A stretch of DNA of 64,000 bases, from positions 147,462-211,461 of the forward strand of contig NZ_JHUW01000011.1 in NCBI RefSeq assembly GCF_000619825.1, given 5' to 3'. Under the pieces are notes generated by a model. It saw nothing but the letters and a program-made list of their open reading frames with translations. It did no database searches and had not been told where the DNA came from. Numbering within the stretch: position 1 is the stretch's first letter; each line of letters begins with the position of its first letter. Shown in pieces: positions 1 through 9,263 of this stretch. The DNA comes from Prevotella sp. MA2016 (lineage in GTDB: Bacteria > Bacteroidota > Bacteroidia > Bacteroidales > Bacteroidaceae). A program made the translations under genes and the position numbers.

Positions 1-860
1 TATTCTGCGATATACCACTCATCCTGACACTGCATGACATCATATTTCTGGAGCCACGCGACAAAAATAACAAATCCATTTACCAGAACCTGGGATGGCT
101 ATATAGGCGCAAAGTGGTGCCAAAAATCCTTGAGAAATGTCGGCGAATCATTACGGTGTCCAACTTTGAGAAGCAGAACATCATAAATAAACTGCATATC
201 CCAGAAAGCAGAATGGCCATGATTTATAACGGATATAATGAATGGTTCAAGCCTTTAAGGGATGTGGCAGACATCTATCAATCATACATAGACAAACCTG
301 GCTATTTTTTCTTCCTGGGAAATACCGACCCCAAGAAGAATACAGAACGTACTTTGGTGGCATATTCCAAATACCTCAAAGAATCGACTGTAAAACGCAA
401 ATTGCTGATGGCAGACCTGGATCAGGCATACCTAGATGGCATTATTGAAAGAAACCACATTGAGAATATCAGGCAGAACATCGTTATGCCAGGATATATC
501 GTAAACAGCGACTTGCCATATATCTATAACAGTGCCTTTGCTTTTCTATATACTTCACTCAGAGAAAGTTTTGGTATTCCTCTACTTGAAGCTATGGCTT
601 GCGGCACACCTGTCATCACATCAAATACATCATCAATGCCGGAGATTGGAGGAGATGACGCCATTCTCATCAACCCGGAAAACCCTGACGAAATTGCAGA
701 AAAGATGCTACAACTGGAGCTTGACGAGGAATACTACAATGCACAAAAAGCTATTGGACTGAAAAGAGCCCAATTGTTTTCATGGCAGCATACCGCCAAG
801 CAACTGCTTGAGCTATACAAAGCTGTTTACAAAGAATTGCCGAATTCTAACATCAGCTGA
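1..860 (+). CDS. Glycosyltransferase family 4 protein, 3' part (5' end outside window)
   Basis: The reading frame is open to the left edge of the window. The GTG at 114 is an internal codon, because the frame continues upstream and encodes a typical GT4 stretch (LTLHDIIFLE). The C-terminal half carries the donor-binding lobe: FFFLGNTDPKKN, then RESFGIPLLEAMACGTPVITS, with the E-x7-E type motif of retaining GT4 enzymes that bind the nucleotide-sugar phosphates. Such enzymes build lipopolysaccharide, capsule or exopolysaccharide at the cytoplasmic face of the membrane. The acceptor and donor cannot be told from this fragment. The last 34 bp overlap the convergent small gene on the minus strand. 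The family is clear; the specific role is unknown. Confidence 0.85.
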   Translation, partial: FCDIPLILTLHDIIFLEPRDKNNKSIYQNLGWLYRRKVVPKILEKCRRIITVSNFEKQNIINKLHIPESRMAMIYNGYNEWFKPLRDVADIYQSYIDKPGYFFFLGNTDPKKNTERTLVAYSKYLKESTVKRKLLMADLDQAYLDGIIERNHIENIRQNIVMPGYIVNSDLPYIYNSAFAFLYTSLRESFGIPLLEAMACGTPVITSNTSSMPEIGGDDAILINPENPDEIAEKMLQLELDEEYYNAQKAIGLKRAQLFSWQHTAKQLLELYKAVYKELPNSNIS

Positions 861-1108
861 CGGGCATCGGGATTGTTCTGGGTATTCAAGCGATAATAAC
901 CACGACGCCCCGTAGATTCAATCAACGACTGTGATGATTTAGAATTCTTAAGCAGATACTGCTGCACATAAGCACGGATTTCATTGAGGTCGGGTGTATA
1001 GAAAAAACTCAAATTCATATTATACACATGCTTGGACATCTGCATAACGCTGATGCCCTTATCTCCCACGCTGGTAAGTATGCTCAATATCTGCTTATCG
1101 TATGTCAT
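827..1108 (-). CDS. Small conserved protein, possible winged-helix
   Basis: This is a 93-residue cytoplasmic protein without a signal peptide or membrane segment. The N-terminal part (ILSILTSVGDKGISVMQMSKHVYNMN) reads like helix-turn-helix, and the C-terminal part (IESTGRRGYYRLN) looks like the wing of a winged-helix fold, so a DNA-binding or regulatory role is possible. I do not recognise a named family. It lies downstream of the DUF2582-type gene on the same strand, but a strong terminator separates them. Its 3' end overlaps the convergent glycosyltransferase by 34 bp, which argues for a compact real gene rather than a chance ORF. Confidence 0.6.
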   Translation of the reverse strand: MTYDKQILSILTSVGDKGISVMQMSKHVYNMNLSFFYTPDLNEIRAYVQQYLLKNSKSSQSLIESTGRRGYYRLNTQNNPDARQLMLEFGNSL

Positions 1109-1119
1109 TATATTCGTTT

Positions 1120-1149
1120 AAAAAAGGTCGGTAAAAGCTATTACCGACC
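1120..1149 (-). terminator. Rho-independent terminator of the DUF2582-type gene
   Basis: A perfect 9-bp inverted repeat (GGTCGGTAA at 1126-1134, TTACCGACC at 1141-1149) with a 6-nt loop is followed, on the minus strand, by six T residues (1125-1120). It sits just after the stop of the leftward gene at 1174. Confidence 0.9.
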
Positions 1150-1173
1150 TTTCTTTATCATTCGTTAAATGGC

Positions 1174-1482
1174 TTATGCCAATGTAACTTTGTCACCTTC
1201 ATTAGCGAGTTTGCCCTCTTTGAAGAGCCAACCCAAACCGAGAAGAGTCTCCTCCTCAGAAATCTTAGCAGCCTTTGCAATCTCCTTTACGGCGAGAGCC
1301 TTACCTGCTGCAGCAAGTGCCTGATATACATCACCTGCCTTAAAACCTACATTCTCAGCGTTGATTGCGAGAACTGCCTTTGCAGCTGCTTTAGGAGCTG
1401 CGGTTTTCTTTACGGTTGTCTTCTTAGCTGCGGCTGCCTTTGTCTCAGTAGCCTTCTTAGCTGTTGCTTTCTTTTCTGCCAT
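1174..1482 (-). CDS. Winged helix-turn-helix protein with Lys/Ala-rich tail (DUF2582-like)
   Basis: The first ~40 of 102 residues are a low-complexity Lys/Ala/Thr tail (repeats of AKKAT, KKTTVKK, APKAAAK) resembling histone H1-like or HU-tail sequences that bind DNA non-specifically. Residues ~42-102 (NAENVGFKAGDVYQALAAAG, then VKEIAKAAKISEEETLLGLGWL) match the small winged-helix domain of the DUF2582 family common in Bacteroidota. A role as an abundant nucleoid-associated or regulatory protein is an inference. The gene has its own -7 box (TATTTTTG, minus strand, 1547-1540) and its own terminator, so it is probably monocistronic. Confidence 0.8.
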   Translation of the reverse strand: MAEKKATAKKATETKAAAAKKTTVKKTAAPKAAAKAVLAINAENVGFKAGDVYQALAAAGKALAVKEIAKAAKISEEETLLGLGWLFKEGKLANEGDKVTLA

Positions 1483-1539
1483 AGTTCTAAAAAATTAATA
1501 CTCTATTTGAAGTGTAAAACTCCTGTTAATTTTCGAATG

Positions 1540-1547
1540 CAAAAATA
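1540..1547 (-). promoter_or_regulatory. -7 promoter box of the DUF2582-type gene
   Basis: On the minus strand this reads TATTTTTG, matching the Bacteroidota TAnnTTTG consensus. It lies 57 bp before the start codon. No convincing -33 TTTG was seen. Confidence 0.6.
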
Positions 1548-1601
1548 CCGCTTTTATTTAAGACAACTTACTGGCATTTAGGATTTTTTAGCAAAATGTA
1601 A

Positions 1602-3362
1602 TTATTCTTGACGTATATCAACCTGCAAGTTCAACTCATCAAGCTGTTTCTGATCCAGCTCACCAGGTGCATCAAGCATCACATCTCTACCGCTGTTATT
1701 CTTTGGGAATGCAATACAGTCACGGATGCTATCAAGACCTGCCATCAAACTAACAAAACGATCAAGACCGAAAGCCAAACCAGCATGAGGGGGCGCTCCG
1801 TACTTGAAGGCATTGATAAGGAAGCCAAACTGAGCCATGGCGCGCTCAGGAGTAAAGCCAAGAATCTGGAACATCTTTTCCTGAAGCTTACCATCGTGAA
1901 TACGAAGAGAACCGCCACCAACTTCGACACCATTGCAAACGAAATCGTAAGCTACGGCACGAACCTTGGCAGGATCAGTATCAAGCAGAGGGATATCGTC
2001 AGGATTAGGCATTGTGAACGGATGGTGGGTAGCCATCAGGCGCTGCTCTTCATCGCTCCACTCAAAGAGAGGGAAGTCAACAATCCACAAGCAAACAAAC
2101 TTATCTTTGTCACGCAATCCAAGACGATCGCCCATCTCCAAACGGAGTGTACAAAGCTGAACACGCGTCTTATTGGCATTATCACCACTGAGAATCAAAA
2201 CAAGGTCGCCATCCTTAGCGCCCATAGCCTCCTTAACCTTAGCCCAGACTTCTGGTGTATAGAATTTATCAATAGATGACTTAACAGTGCCATCCTCATT
2301 AAACTTAACATAAACCAAACCCTTAGCACCTACCTGAGGACGCTTTACAAACTCTGTGAGTTCATCAAGCTGCTTGCGAGAGTAGTTAGCGCAACCAGGC
2401 ACGCAGATACCACCAATATAAGTAGCCTCGTTGAATACGGGGAAGGTGCCTGTTCCCTTGAGCTGATCCATCAGTTCAACGAACTCCATACCGAAACGCA
2501 AATCGGGCTTATCGCTACCGAAGCGACGCATAGCCTCATGCCAAGTCATTCGCTGAAGTGCAGGAAGTTCAATGCCACGTACCTCTTTAAAGAGATGACG
2601 AGCCAAATCCTCAAAGATCTGAAGAACATCCTCCTGATCAACAAACGACATTTCGCAGTCGATCTGTGTAAACTCAGGCTGACGGTCGGCACGCAGGTCC
2701 TCATCACGGAAGCACTTGGCAATCTGGAAGTAACGATCGAAACCAGAAACCATCAGCAACTGCTTCAGTGTCTGTGGCGACTGTGGCAGTGCATAGAACT
2801 GACCAGGATTCATACGTGAAGGAACCACGAAGTCGCGAGCACCCTCAGGAGTAGATCCAATCAGGATAGGTGTCTCAACCTCGATAAAGTTCTTAGCATC
2901 GAGGAAGTTACGAATCAGGATGGTCATACGATGACGCAACTCAAGATTCTTACGAACAGCTGCACGACGCAGGTCAAGATAGCGATACTTCATACGAATA
3001 TCATCACCGCCATCAGTATTATCTTCGATTGTGAACGGAGGAGTAAGACTCTCGCTCAGCACATTCAATTCTTTTACCAGAATCTCGATATCGCCAGTAG
3101 GCATCTTGGGATTCTTGCTCTGGCGCTCACTCACCTCACCTTTAATCTGAATACAAAATTCACGACCAAGCTTATTAGCACGCTCGCAGAGTTCTGCATC
3201 GTCAGCCTCATTGAAAACAAGCTGAGTCAAACCGTAACGATCGCGAAGATCAACGAAGGTCATTCCTCCCATCTTACGACTTCGCTGTACCCATCCGGCC
3301 AGTGTTACAACACTACCGGCATCCTGGAGCCGAAGCTCTCCACAAGTCTTTGTTCTGTACAT
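1602..3362 (-). CDS. aspS: Aspartyl-tRNA synthetase
   Basis: This class II aminoacyl-tRNA synthetase charges tRNA-Asp with aspartate. At 586 residues it has the bacterial-type length, including the inserted GAD domain (about residues 290-410). Visible parts are the N-terminal OB-fold anticodon-binding domain ([16 protein letters not shown]), motif 2 ([21 protein letters not shown], about residues 217-237) and motif 3 (GLAFGLDRF near residue 535). The start at 3362 follows a well-formed promoter on the minus strand with a short leader. It appears to be transcribed alone; no clear terminator was seen before 1547. This is a housekeeping gene with nothing unusual. Confidence 0.98.
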   Translation of the reverse strand: MYRTKTCGELRLQDAGSVVTLAGWVQRSRKMGGMTFVDLRDRYGLTQLVFNEADDAELCERANKLGREFCIQIKGEVSERQSKNPKMPTGDIEILVKELNVLSESLTPPFTIEDNTDGGDDIRMKYRYLDLRRAAVRKNLELRHRMTILIRNFLDAKNFIEVETPILIGSTPEGARDFVVPSRMNPGQFYALPQSPQTLKQLLMVSGFDRYFQIAKCFRDEDLRADRQPEFTQIDCEMSFVDQEDVLQIFEDLARHLFKEVRGIELPALQRMTWHEAMRRFGSDKPDLRFGMEFVELMDQLKGTGTFPVFNEATYIGGICVPGCANYSRKQLDELTEFVKRPQVGAKGLVYVKFNEDGTVKSSIDKFYTPEVWAKVKEAMGAKDGDLVLILSGDNANKTRVQLCTLRLEMGDRLGLRDKDKFVCLWIVDFPLFEWSDEEQRLMATHHPFTMPNPDDIPLLDTDPAKVRAVAYDFVCNGVEVGGGSLRIHDGKLQEKMFQILGFTPERAMAQFGFLINAFKYGAPPHAGLAFGLDRFVSLMAGLDSIRDCIAFPKNNSGRDVMLDAPGELDQKQLDELNLQVDIRQE

Positions 3363-3391
3363 ATTTAATTGCTATTTATTCATTTAAGGTG

Positions 3392-3423
3392 CAAAATTAC
3401 ATAAAAAATTGATAATAGACAAA
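3392..3423 (-). promoter_or_regulatory. aspS promoter
   Basis: On the minus strand the -33 TTTG (3423-3420) is separated by 20 nt from the -7 box TAATTTTG (3399-3392). This matches the Bacteroidota housekeeping promoter and lies 30 bp before the aspS start. Confidence 0.75.
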
Positions 3424-3464
3424 CATATTTCTTAATTCTTCGTCTTTAATTCATATTTTTATAG

Positions 3465-3472
3465 TAACTTTG
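3465..3472 (+). promoter_or_regulatory. -7 promoter box of the DUF1573 gene
   Basis: TAACTTTG matches TAnnTTTG and lies 32 bp before the start codon. No clear -33 TTTG is present at the usual distance. Confidence 0.65.
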
Positions 3473-3504
3473 CACTGATTTAATTATTTAAACGACAAAT
3501 AAAG

Positions 3505-3891
3505 ATGAAAAAGATTGCATTGATAGCTTTGATGATGGTATGCGGTCTGACAGCCGCATTGGCCCAAAAACCTGCTGAAATCAAGTTCGACAAACTGACA
3601 CATGATTTTGGTAGTTTCTCAGAAAAGAATCCTGTTGTGACTTACACTTTCACCTATACCAACGTAGGCGAAAAGCCATTAGTAATCAATCAGGCTGTGG
3701 CTAGCTGCGGCTGCACCGTACCTGAGTACACCAAGGATCCCATCAAGCCAGGCGAGAAAGGCGAGATAAAAGTAACCTACAACGGTGCTGGCAAGTTCCC
3801 CGGCCACTTCAAGAAGTCAATCACTATCCGTACCAACGGCGTAGTAGAAATGACTCGCCTCTATATCGAGGGAGAAATGACTGAGAACTAA
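3505..3891 (+). CDS. DUF1573 secreted protein
   Basis: This 128-residue exported protein has a signal peptide (MKKIALIALMMVCGLTAALAQ) followed by a single immunoglobulin-like domain of the DUF1573 family. The hallmark stretch is HDFGSFSEKNPVVTYTFTYTNVG, then VASCGCTVPEY with the conserved SCGCT motif, and a C-terminal strand pattern (SITIRTNG). These small periplasmic or surface proteins are very common in Bacteroidota. Their role is not established, though the fold resembles ASPM/SPD-2/Hydin-type Ig modules. It has its own promoter and converges with the DUF3078 gene, whose stop overlaps its 3' end by 4 bp. Confidence 0.9.
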   Translation: MKKIALIALMMVCGLTAALAQKPAEIKFDKLTHDFGSFSEKNPVVTYTFTYTNVGEKPLVINQAVASCGCTVPEYTKDPIKPGEKGEIKVTYNGAGKFPGHFKKSITIRTNGVVEMTRLYIEGEMTEN

Positions 3892-5066
3892 AATCCGTAA
3901 GAGAAGCCAATCGAGCTATACTCCTTGAACTGGAGGTATCCTAAGTCATCATCCTTCTTGCCAGTATCGTCGAAACGGGGGAAGAGGAACAGATTGGCCG
4001 AGATATATTTGGACACACGCAGAGCGAAAGTGTTTTCCCACTCTATCTCTGTACGCTTATACGATGTGAATGCATAGAGGCGCGACTTCCATGTAATCAC
4101 ATCGTTAATTTTCCAACTTATATCAGCTGTAAGCTGAGAACCTAAGTCGACTAACGAATGTTTACCTTTTTTCAAGCCAAAGTTCTCTGCGAGGGACAAA
4201 CGGTCAACATAACGATAGTTGATAGCAATAGGCGAAAGGTTGACTGTTCCCGACAATTTCTTATCCTTGGTAGCAAGTTTATAATCCATACCAAGACCAA
4301 AGTTCAAATTAAAAGGCGAACCGAAATCAGAGTAAATGATACTGTCGTTCGACTTTAAACCTTGCGTAAACTGTGTATATGCCAACATCTGGAAAGTGTA
4401 GTACCAATTCTTGGCGGCCTGCAATCCAACCTTACTAGTGAAACGAATCAGGTCTTCATTGGACTTGAACTTATGAACCGTGTCGGTGCGAGAACGAAGG
4501 AAACCTAGCTTCATCTCCAACTTATTATCCCACTTCCACTTGTTTCTATTATCATAATTGGCTTCAAGCGTCAGCGCGCCTACCATCGAGTAGTTACTCT
4601 CACCTCCTTTAGACCAGTTGCCGCTGACATAGTTCTGCATAAACTGCAGATAGCCATCACCTTTCTTAGTCCAGAAGTCGGGTTTCTGAACCAGTATCGT
4701 TGTAGGCACATCATCTGGCGTATCTATAACTGGGCCTTCAACTTTCTCAACCAGTTTAACTTGATTTTTAAAAGGATTATCTACGTCTCTACGGATATTT
4801 CCAGTTTTTTGCAACTCAGACTCGGTAGTATTCACCAAATCAGGGCGGTTTAAATAAACATGCAACAAGGCTGCATCAATAGCGTCAGCAACAGGATCCT
4901 GCTCAACAGAATCCTGCAAAATAGAAAGTGACTTATTGGCTACATTATGATAGAAAGTGACAGGTGCAAACAGGCGATAAAAGCGTCCGTCTAATGTATC
5001 TTTTGGTTGTGCAGCATAGGCGCTAAGCATTCCAAATACTGCAAATAATAATGCTACTTTTCTCAT
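3888..5066 (-). CDS. DUF3078 family outer-membrane protein
   Basis: The start is placed at 5066, not at the in-frame ATG at 5117, because a -7 box (TATCTTTG, minus, 5082-5075) lies between them and a good signal peptide begins at 5066 (MRKVALLFAVFGMLSAYAA). The 392-residue protein has the DUF3078 pattern: a W-x-K-G-G-E-S-N segment (NWSKGGESNYSMVGALTLEANYDNRNKWKWDN), then alternating beta strands ending in an aromatic residue (SSIGFSYGF). This suggests a beta-barrel or barrel-associated outer-membrane protein. The function of the family is unknown. It is divergent from yidC with closely packed promoters. Confidence 0.85.
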   Translation of the reverse strand: MRKVALLFAVFGMLSAYAAQPKDTLDGRFYRLFAPVTFYHNVANKSLSILQDSVEQDPVADAIDAALLHVYLNRPDLVNTTESELQKTGNIRRDVDNPFKNQVKLVEKVEGPVIDTPDDVPTTILVQKPDFWTKKGDGYLQFMQNYVSGNWSKGGESNYSMVGALTLEANYDNRNKWKWDNKLEMKLGFLRSRTDTVHKFKSNEDLIRFTSKVGLQAAKNWYYTFQMLAYTQFTQGLKSNDSIIYSDFGSPFNLNFGLGMDYKLATKDKKLSGTVNLSPIAINYRYVDRLSLAENFGLKKGKHSLVDLGSQLTADISWKINDVITWKSRLYAFTSYKRTEIEWENTFALRVSKYISANLFLFPRFDDTGKKDDDLGYLQFKEYSSIGFSYGF

Positions 5067-5074
5067 ATCTGGTG

Positions 5075-5082
5075 CAAAGATA
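5075..5082 (-). promoter_or_regulatory. -7 promoter box of the DUF3078 gene
   Basis: On the minus strand this is TATCTTTG, only 8 bp before the chosen ATG at 5066. It gives a very short leader and rules out translation from the upstream ATG. Confidence 0.75.
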
Positions 5083-5125
5083 CAATTTTTTGGCCATAGA
5101 TTGCATTCTTTTCGCATTTTTTTCG

Positions 5126-5133
5126 TAATTTTG
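5126..5133 (+). promoter_or_regulatory. -7 promoter box of the yidC operon
   Basis: TAATTTTG matches TAnnTTTG. A TTG at 5101-5103 is 22 nt upstream and could be the -33 element. It lies 41 bp before the yidC start. Confidence 0.65.
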
Positions 5134-5174
5134 CACCTTGATTTACGCGTACATTAATAAAAAAGCAAAATAAA

Positions 5175-7064
5175 ATGAATAGAGACACAATTATCGGCTT
5201 TGCCCTCATTGCGCTGGTACTTATCGGCTTCAGCTGGTACAATCAGCCATCAAAAGAGGAGATCGAAGCAGCGAGAAAACAAGACAGCATTGCTACAGCG
5301 ATGAAACAAAATGCAGCCAAAAAGCAGCAGGCTGAAGCGGCTGCACGTAAGGCACAGGCTGAAGCGGCTGCTCAGGGTGACACAACAGCACTGTTCTATG
5401 CCGCTCTCAATGGCAAGAATCAACCAGTTGTTCTGAAGAACGACAAGGTTGAGCTAACTTTTAACACAAAAGGCGGTACACTGGCTAAAGCCGTCATCAA
5501 AGGATTCGAGAATCTGGAAGATGGTATGGATGTAACCCTCTTCGATGAGAAGACCCAGCAGATGAACTTTATGCTGGCAGGAAAATCGGAGAACATCATT
5601 ACCAAAGATTTATTCTTTACACCATCCAATGTAACAGATTCGACGCTCACCATGACTGCACAGGCAGGCAATGGCGGTAGCATCGAATTGAATTACACGC
5701 TGGGTAAGGATTACATGCTACACTTCAACATTAAGGCCAATGGCTTGCAGGGCATGTTTGCGCCCAACTACCAGCAGATGGATATCGAGTGGACAGATCT
5801 GGCCCGCCAGCAGGAGAAAGGATTTACTTTCGAAAACCGTTATACATCAGTTACCTACAAAGAGAAAAATGGCGGAACAGACTATCTGAACGAGACTTCA
5901 GAAAAGATCGACGAGAATATTGATGAAGCATTAGACTGGGTGGCTTTCAAGAACCAATTCTTCTCAGCAGCTCTGATTGCTAAGGACGAGTTTGCTGCTA
6001 ATTCGCTGCTCACAAGCGTTCCTCAGAAGAAGGGATCTGGTTATCTGAAGCAGTTTAACGCCAAACTGAAAACAGCCTTCGACCCCACAGGTGCCAAGGC
6101 AACCGAGTTTGAGATGTATATCGGTCCTAACGACTTCCGCCTGATTAAGGATGTGGAACAGCAGAGCACATTTGGCAAGGACCTCGATTTGGAGCAACTG
6201 GTTAACTTGGGATGGTGGTTAGTGCGCTGGATTAACCGCTGGTTTACTATCTATGTATTCGACTGGCTCACCTCTTGGGGCTTCTCAATGGGCATCGTGC
6301 TTATTCTTATCACCCTCTTGCTCAAGGTGATCACCTTCCCTATGGTGAAGAAGAGTTATATGTCATCAGCTAAGATGCGCGTGCTGAAACCCAAACTCGA
6401 CGAGGCTACCAAGCAGTATGACAAGCCCGAGGATCAGATGAAGAAACAACAGGCCATGATGCAGCTCTATTCGCAGTATGGCGTATCGCCACTTGGCGGC
6501 TGTCTGCCAATGCTGATTCAGTTCCCAATCTGGATGGCGATGTTCTTCTTCGTGCCTAACGCGATCCAGCTGCGCCGCGAGTCGTTCCTGTGGATTAGCG
6601 ACCTTTCAACTTACGACCCTATCATCGAATGGGGCACACAGATATGGGGTATCGGCGATCACTTGTCGCTTACATGTATTCTGTTCTGTGTAGCCAACGT
6701 GCTCTACAGCTACATGACCATGCGCCAGCAGCGCGACCAGATGGTGGGTCAGCAGGCTGAGCAGATGAAGATGATGCAGTGGATGATGTATTTGATGCCA
6801 GTGATGTTCTTCTTCATGTTCAACGACTATTCATCAGGTTTGAACTTCTACTACTTTATCTCACTGTTCTTCTCAGCAGCCATCATGTGGACACTCCGCA
6901 AGACTACCAACGACGAGAAGCTGCTCGCCATTCTGGAGGCTAAGTATAAGGAGAACAAGAACAATCCCAACAAGAAGACATCTGGACTGGCAGCCCGTCT
7001 GGAGGCTATGCAAAAGCAGGCAGAAGAGTTGCAAAAACAAAGAATGAACCAACAAAAAAGATAA
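5175..7064 (+). CDS. yidC: Membrane protein insertase YidC
   Basis: YidC inserts and folds inner-membrane proteins, alone or with SecYEG. This 629-residue protein has the Gram-negative layout: one N-terminal membrane helix (IIGFALIALVLIGFSWY), a Gln/Ala-rich linker (about 35-70), a large periplasmic beta domain (about 75-340), and the conserved C-terminal core. The core shows LLKVITFPMVKKSYMSSAKMR, the cytoplasmic hairpin (KMRVLKPKLDEATKQYD), SPLGGCLPMLIQFPIWMAMF and a final helix cluster. The C terminus is basic and Gln-rich, as in ribosome-binding tails. It heads an operon; the next gene starts 2 bp after its stop. Confidence 0.97.
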   Translation: MNRDTIIGFALIALVLIGFSWYNQPSKEEIEAARKQDSIATAMKQNAAKKQQAEAAARKAQAEAAAQGDTTALFYAALNGKNQPVVLKNDKVELTFNTKGGTLAKAVIKGFENLEDGMDVTLFDEKTQQMNFMLAGKSENIITKDLFFTPSNVTDSTLTMTAQAGNGGSIELNYTLGKDYMLHFNIKANGLQGMFAPNYQQMDIEWTDLARQQEKGFTFENRYTSVTYKEKNGGTDYLNETSEKIDENIDEALDWVAFKNQFFSAALIAKDEFAANSLLTSVPQKKGSGYLKQFNAKLKTAFDPTGAKATEFEMYIGPNDFRLIKDVEQQSTFGKDLDLEQLVNLGWWLVRWINRWFTIYVFDWLTSWGFSMGIVLILITLLLKVITFPMVKKSYMSSAKMRVLKPKLDEATKQYDKPEDQMKKQQAMMQLYSQYGVSPLGGCLPMLIQFPIWMAMFFFVPNAIQLRRESFLWISDLSTYDPIIEWGTQIWGIGDHLSLTCILFCVANVLYSYMTMRQQRDQMVGQQAEQMKMMQWMMYLMPVMFFFMFNDYSSGLNFYYFISLFFSAAIMWTLRKTTNDEKLLAILEAKYKENKNNPNKKTSGLAARLEAMQKQAEELQKQRMNQQKR

Positions 7065-7066
7065 AA

Positions 7067-9235
7067 ATGAAGAAATATTTAGTAATTCTACTGGGACTAG
7101 CAATGTTAGCTAATCCAGCAAAAGCTGAAGAAACAGTGAAAATAGGAAAACAAAATATCAAGCTGAGCAGCAATCTCATGACACCCGAAGCACTTTGGGC
7201 TATGGGACGCGTAGGTGCTGCTGAAGCATCGGCAGACGGTAAGCAGATTGTTTACCAGATTGGCTACTACAGCGTAAAAGCCAACAAGAGTCAGCAGAAG
7301 ATTGCCATCATCAATGCCGATGGAACTGGCAATACTACCTTGACTACTGGTAGCAAGAGTGAAAGTGATCCAACCTGGTATAATGGTAAGATTGCCTTTC
7401 TGAGTGGAGGACAGCTGTGGACTATGAACCCTGATGGTTCTGATCGCAAGCAGATTTCGAAGACTTCAAAAGACATCGAGGGTTTCAAGTTCTCTCCAGA
7501 TGGCAAGAAGGTGATTCTGCTCCACTCACTCGAATTCAATGAGATTATCAAGAAAAACCCATCAGACCTTCCAAAGGCAACAGGACGACTGGTTACCGAT
7601 CTTATGTATCGTCACTGGGATCACTATGTAGAGTCAATCCAGCACCCCTTCGTAGCTGATGTAACCGAAGATGGCATCAAGGATGGTATTGACATCCTGG
7701 AGGGTGAGCCATACGAGTGCCCTATGGAGCCATTCGGTGGTATCGAGCAGTTGGACTGGGCACCTGACTCTAAGTCGATTGCTTATACCTGCCGCAAGAA
7801 GACTGGTCTGGAGTATTCTATCTCTACCGACTCTGATATCTATTTATATATAATAGGTACGCGCGAAACTAAGAATCTCTGTAAGCCTGCCGATTATAAG
7901 GCACCAAAGGTTGATCCAACCAAAACGCTGAAATTCCAGAGCGTGAACGCCAAGGAGAATCTGAAGAACAACGTAGGTTACGACCAGAATCCAAAGTTCT
8001 CGCCCGATGGAAAGTATGTAGCTTGGACCTCGATGGAGCGCGATGGCTATGAGGCCGACCGCCTGCGTCTGTGTGTTTACAATCTGGCTACTGGTGAGAA
8101 GAAATATGTAACAGAGAGCTTCGACTCTGGCGTTGAGGACTTTGTATGGAGCGACAATAAGGACGTGATGATCTACTTCATTGGCGTATGGCATGCTACC
8201 ATCAACCTCTATGCAGTGAACTGGAAAGGTGAACTGAAGCAGCTTACTAATACCTGGGACGACTTTGGTTCTATCCACCTGATGAACAATGGTAAGCAGC
8301 TGCTGATGGAGCGTCATAACTACACATCACCTGCCGATTTGTATATCGTTACCCCAAACTTCAAGAAGCCTGAGAAGACACAGGCCAAACAGCTCACTTT
8401 CGAGAACAAACACATTCTGGATCAGTTGGCTAAGCCAACCGTTCAGCAGCGCTGGGTGAACACTAGCGATGGCAAACAGATGCTTGTATGGGTGATTCTA
8501 CCACCAAACTTCGACGAGAACAAAAAGTACCCCACCCTGCTGTTCTGCGAGGGCGGTCCTCAGAGCCCAGTATCACAGTTCTGGAGCTATCGTTGGAATT
8601 TCATGATTATGGCATCGCAGGGCTATGTAGTAGTAGCACCTAACCGTCGTGGACTGCCTGGATTCGGACAGGAATGGCTGGAGGAGATCTCTGGCGATTG
8701 GACTGGTCAGTGCATGAAGGACTATCTGGCTGCTATCGATGATGCTGCCAACAATTTGCCTTATGTTGACAAGGATCACCTGGGTGCCGTAGGTGCTTCG
8801 TTCGGTGGTTTCTCAGTTTACTATCTGGCAGGTAATCACGACAAACGATTCAAAGCATTTATCTCTCACGATGGTGCTTTCAACCTCGAGGCTATGTACA
8901 CTGAAACCGAGGAGAACTGGTTCTCTAACTTTGAGTACGATGATGCCTATTGGAACAAAGATCGCACAGCCCGTGCCGACAAGACATACAAAAACTCTCC
9001 TCACCAGTTTGTTGACAAGTGGGATACTCCTATCCTCGTGATTCATGGCGAGAAGGACTATCGTATCAACGCCACTCAGGGCATGTCGGCCTTCAATGCT
9101 GCCCGCATGAAGGGTATTCCTGCCGAGTTGCTCATCTTCCCTGATGAGAACCACTGGGTACTGAAACCACAGAACGGCGTGCTGTGGCAGCGCACCTTCT
9201 TCAACTGGCTGGATCGTTGGCTGAAGGAGAATTAA
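7067..9235 (+). CDS. S9 family (prolyl oligopeptidase/DPP-like) peptidase
   Basis: This is an exported 722-residue serine peptidase with a signal peptide (MKKYLVILLGLAMLANPAKA). An N-terminal beta-propeller (about 30-440, with WD40-like PD40 repeats such as DGSDRKQISKTSKDIEGFKFSPDGKK) is followed by an alpha/beta-hydrolase domain. The triad is visible: Ser near 578 in GASFGG, Asp near 664 in HGEKDYR, His near 695 in DENHWV. Family members remove dipeptides or short oligopeptides in the periplasm of asaccharolytic and gut Bacteroidota. It is co-transcribed with yidC and followed by an MFS gene. The exact cleavage preference cannot be told. Confidence 0.92.
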   Translation: MKKYLVILLGLAMLANPAKAEETVKIGKQNIKLSSNLMTPEALWAMGRVGAAEASADGKQIVYQIGYYSVKANKSQQKIAIINADGTGNTTLTTGSKSESDPTWYNGKIAFLSGGQLWTMNPDGSDRKQISKTSKDIEGFKFSPDGKKVILLHSLEFNEIIKKNPSDLPKATGRLVTDLMYRHWDHYVESIQHPFVADVTEDGIKDGIDILEGEPYECPMEPFGGIEQLDWAPDSKSIAYTCRKKTGLEYSISTDSDIYLYIIGTRETKNLCKPADYKAPKVDPTKTLKFQSVNAKENLKNNVGYDQNPKFSPDGKYVAWTSMERDGYEADRLRLCVYNLATGEKKYVTESFDSGVEDFVWSDNKDVMIYFIGVWHATINLYAVNWKGELKQLTNTWDDFGSIHLMNNGKQLLMERHNYTSPADLYIVTPNFKKPEKTQAKQLTFENKHILDQLAKPTVQQRWVNTSDGKQMLVWVILPPNFDENKKYPTLLFCEGGPQSPVSQFWSYRWNFMIMASQGYVVVAPNRRGLPGFGQEWLEEISGDWTGQCMKDYLAAIDDAANNLPYVDKDHLGAVGASFGGFSVYYLAGNHDKRFKAFISHDGAFNLEAMYTETEENWFSNFEYDDAYWNKDRTARADKTYKNSPHQFVDKWDTPILVIHGEKDYRINATQGMSAFNAARMKGIPAELLIFPDENHWVLKPQNGVLWQRTFFNWLDRWLKEN

Positions 9236-9263
9236 AAAATTGAAGAATTAAAAAATAGAAATA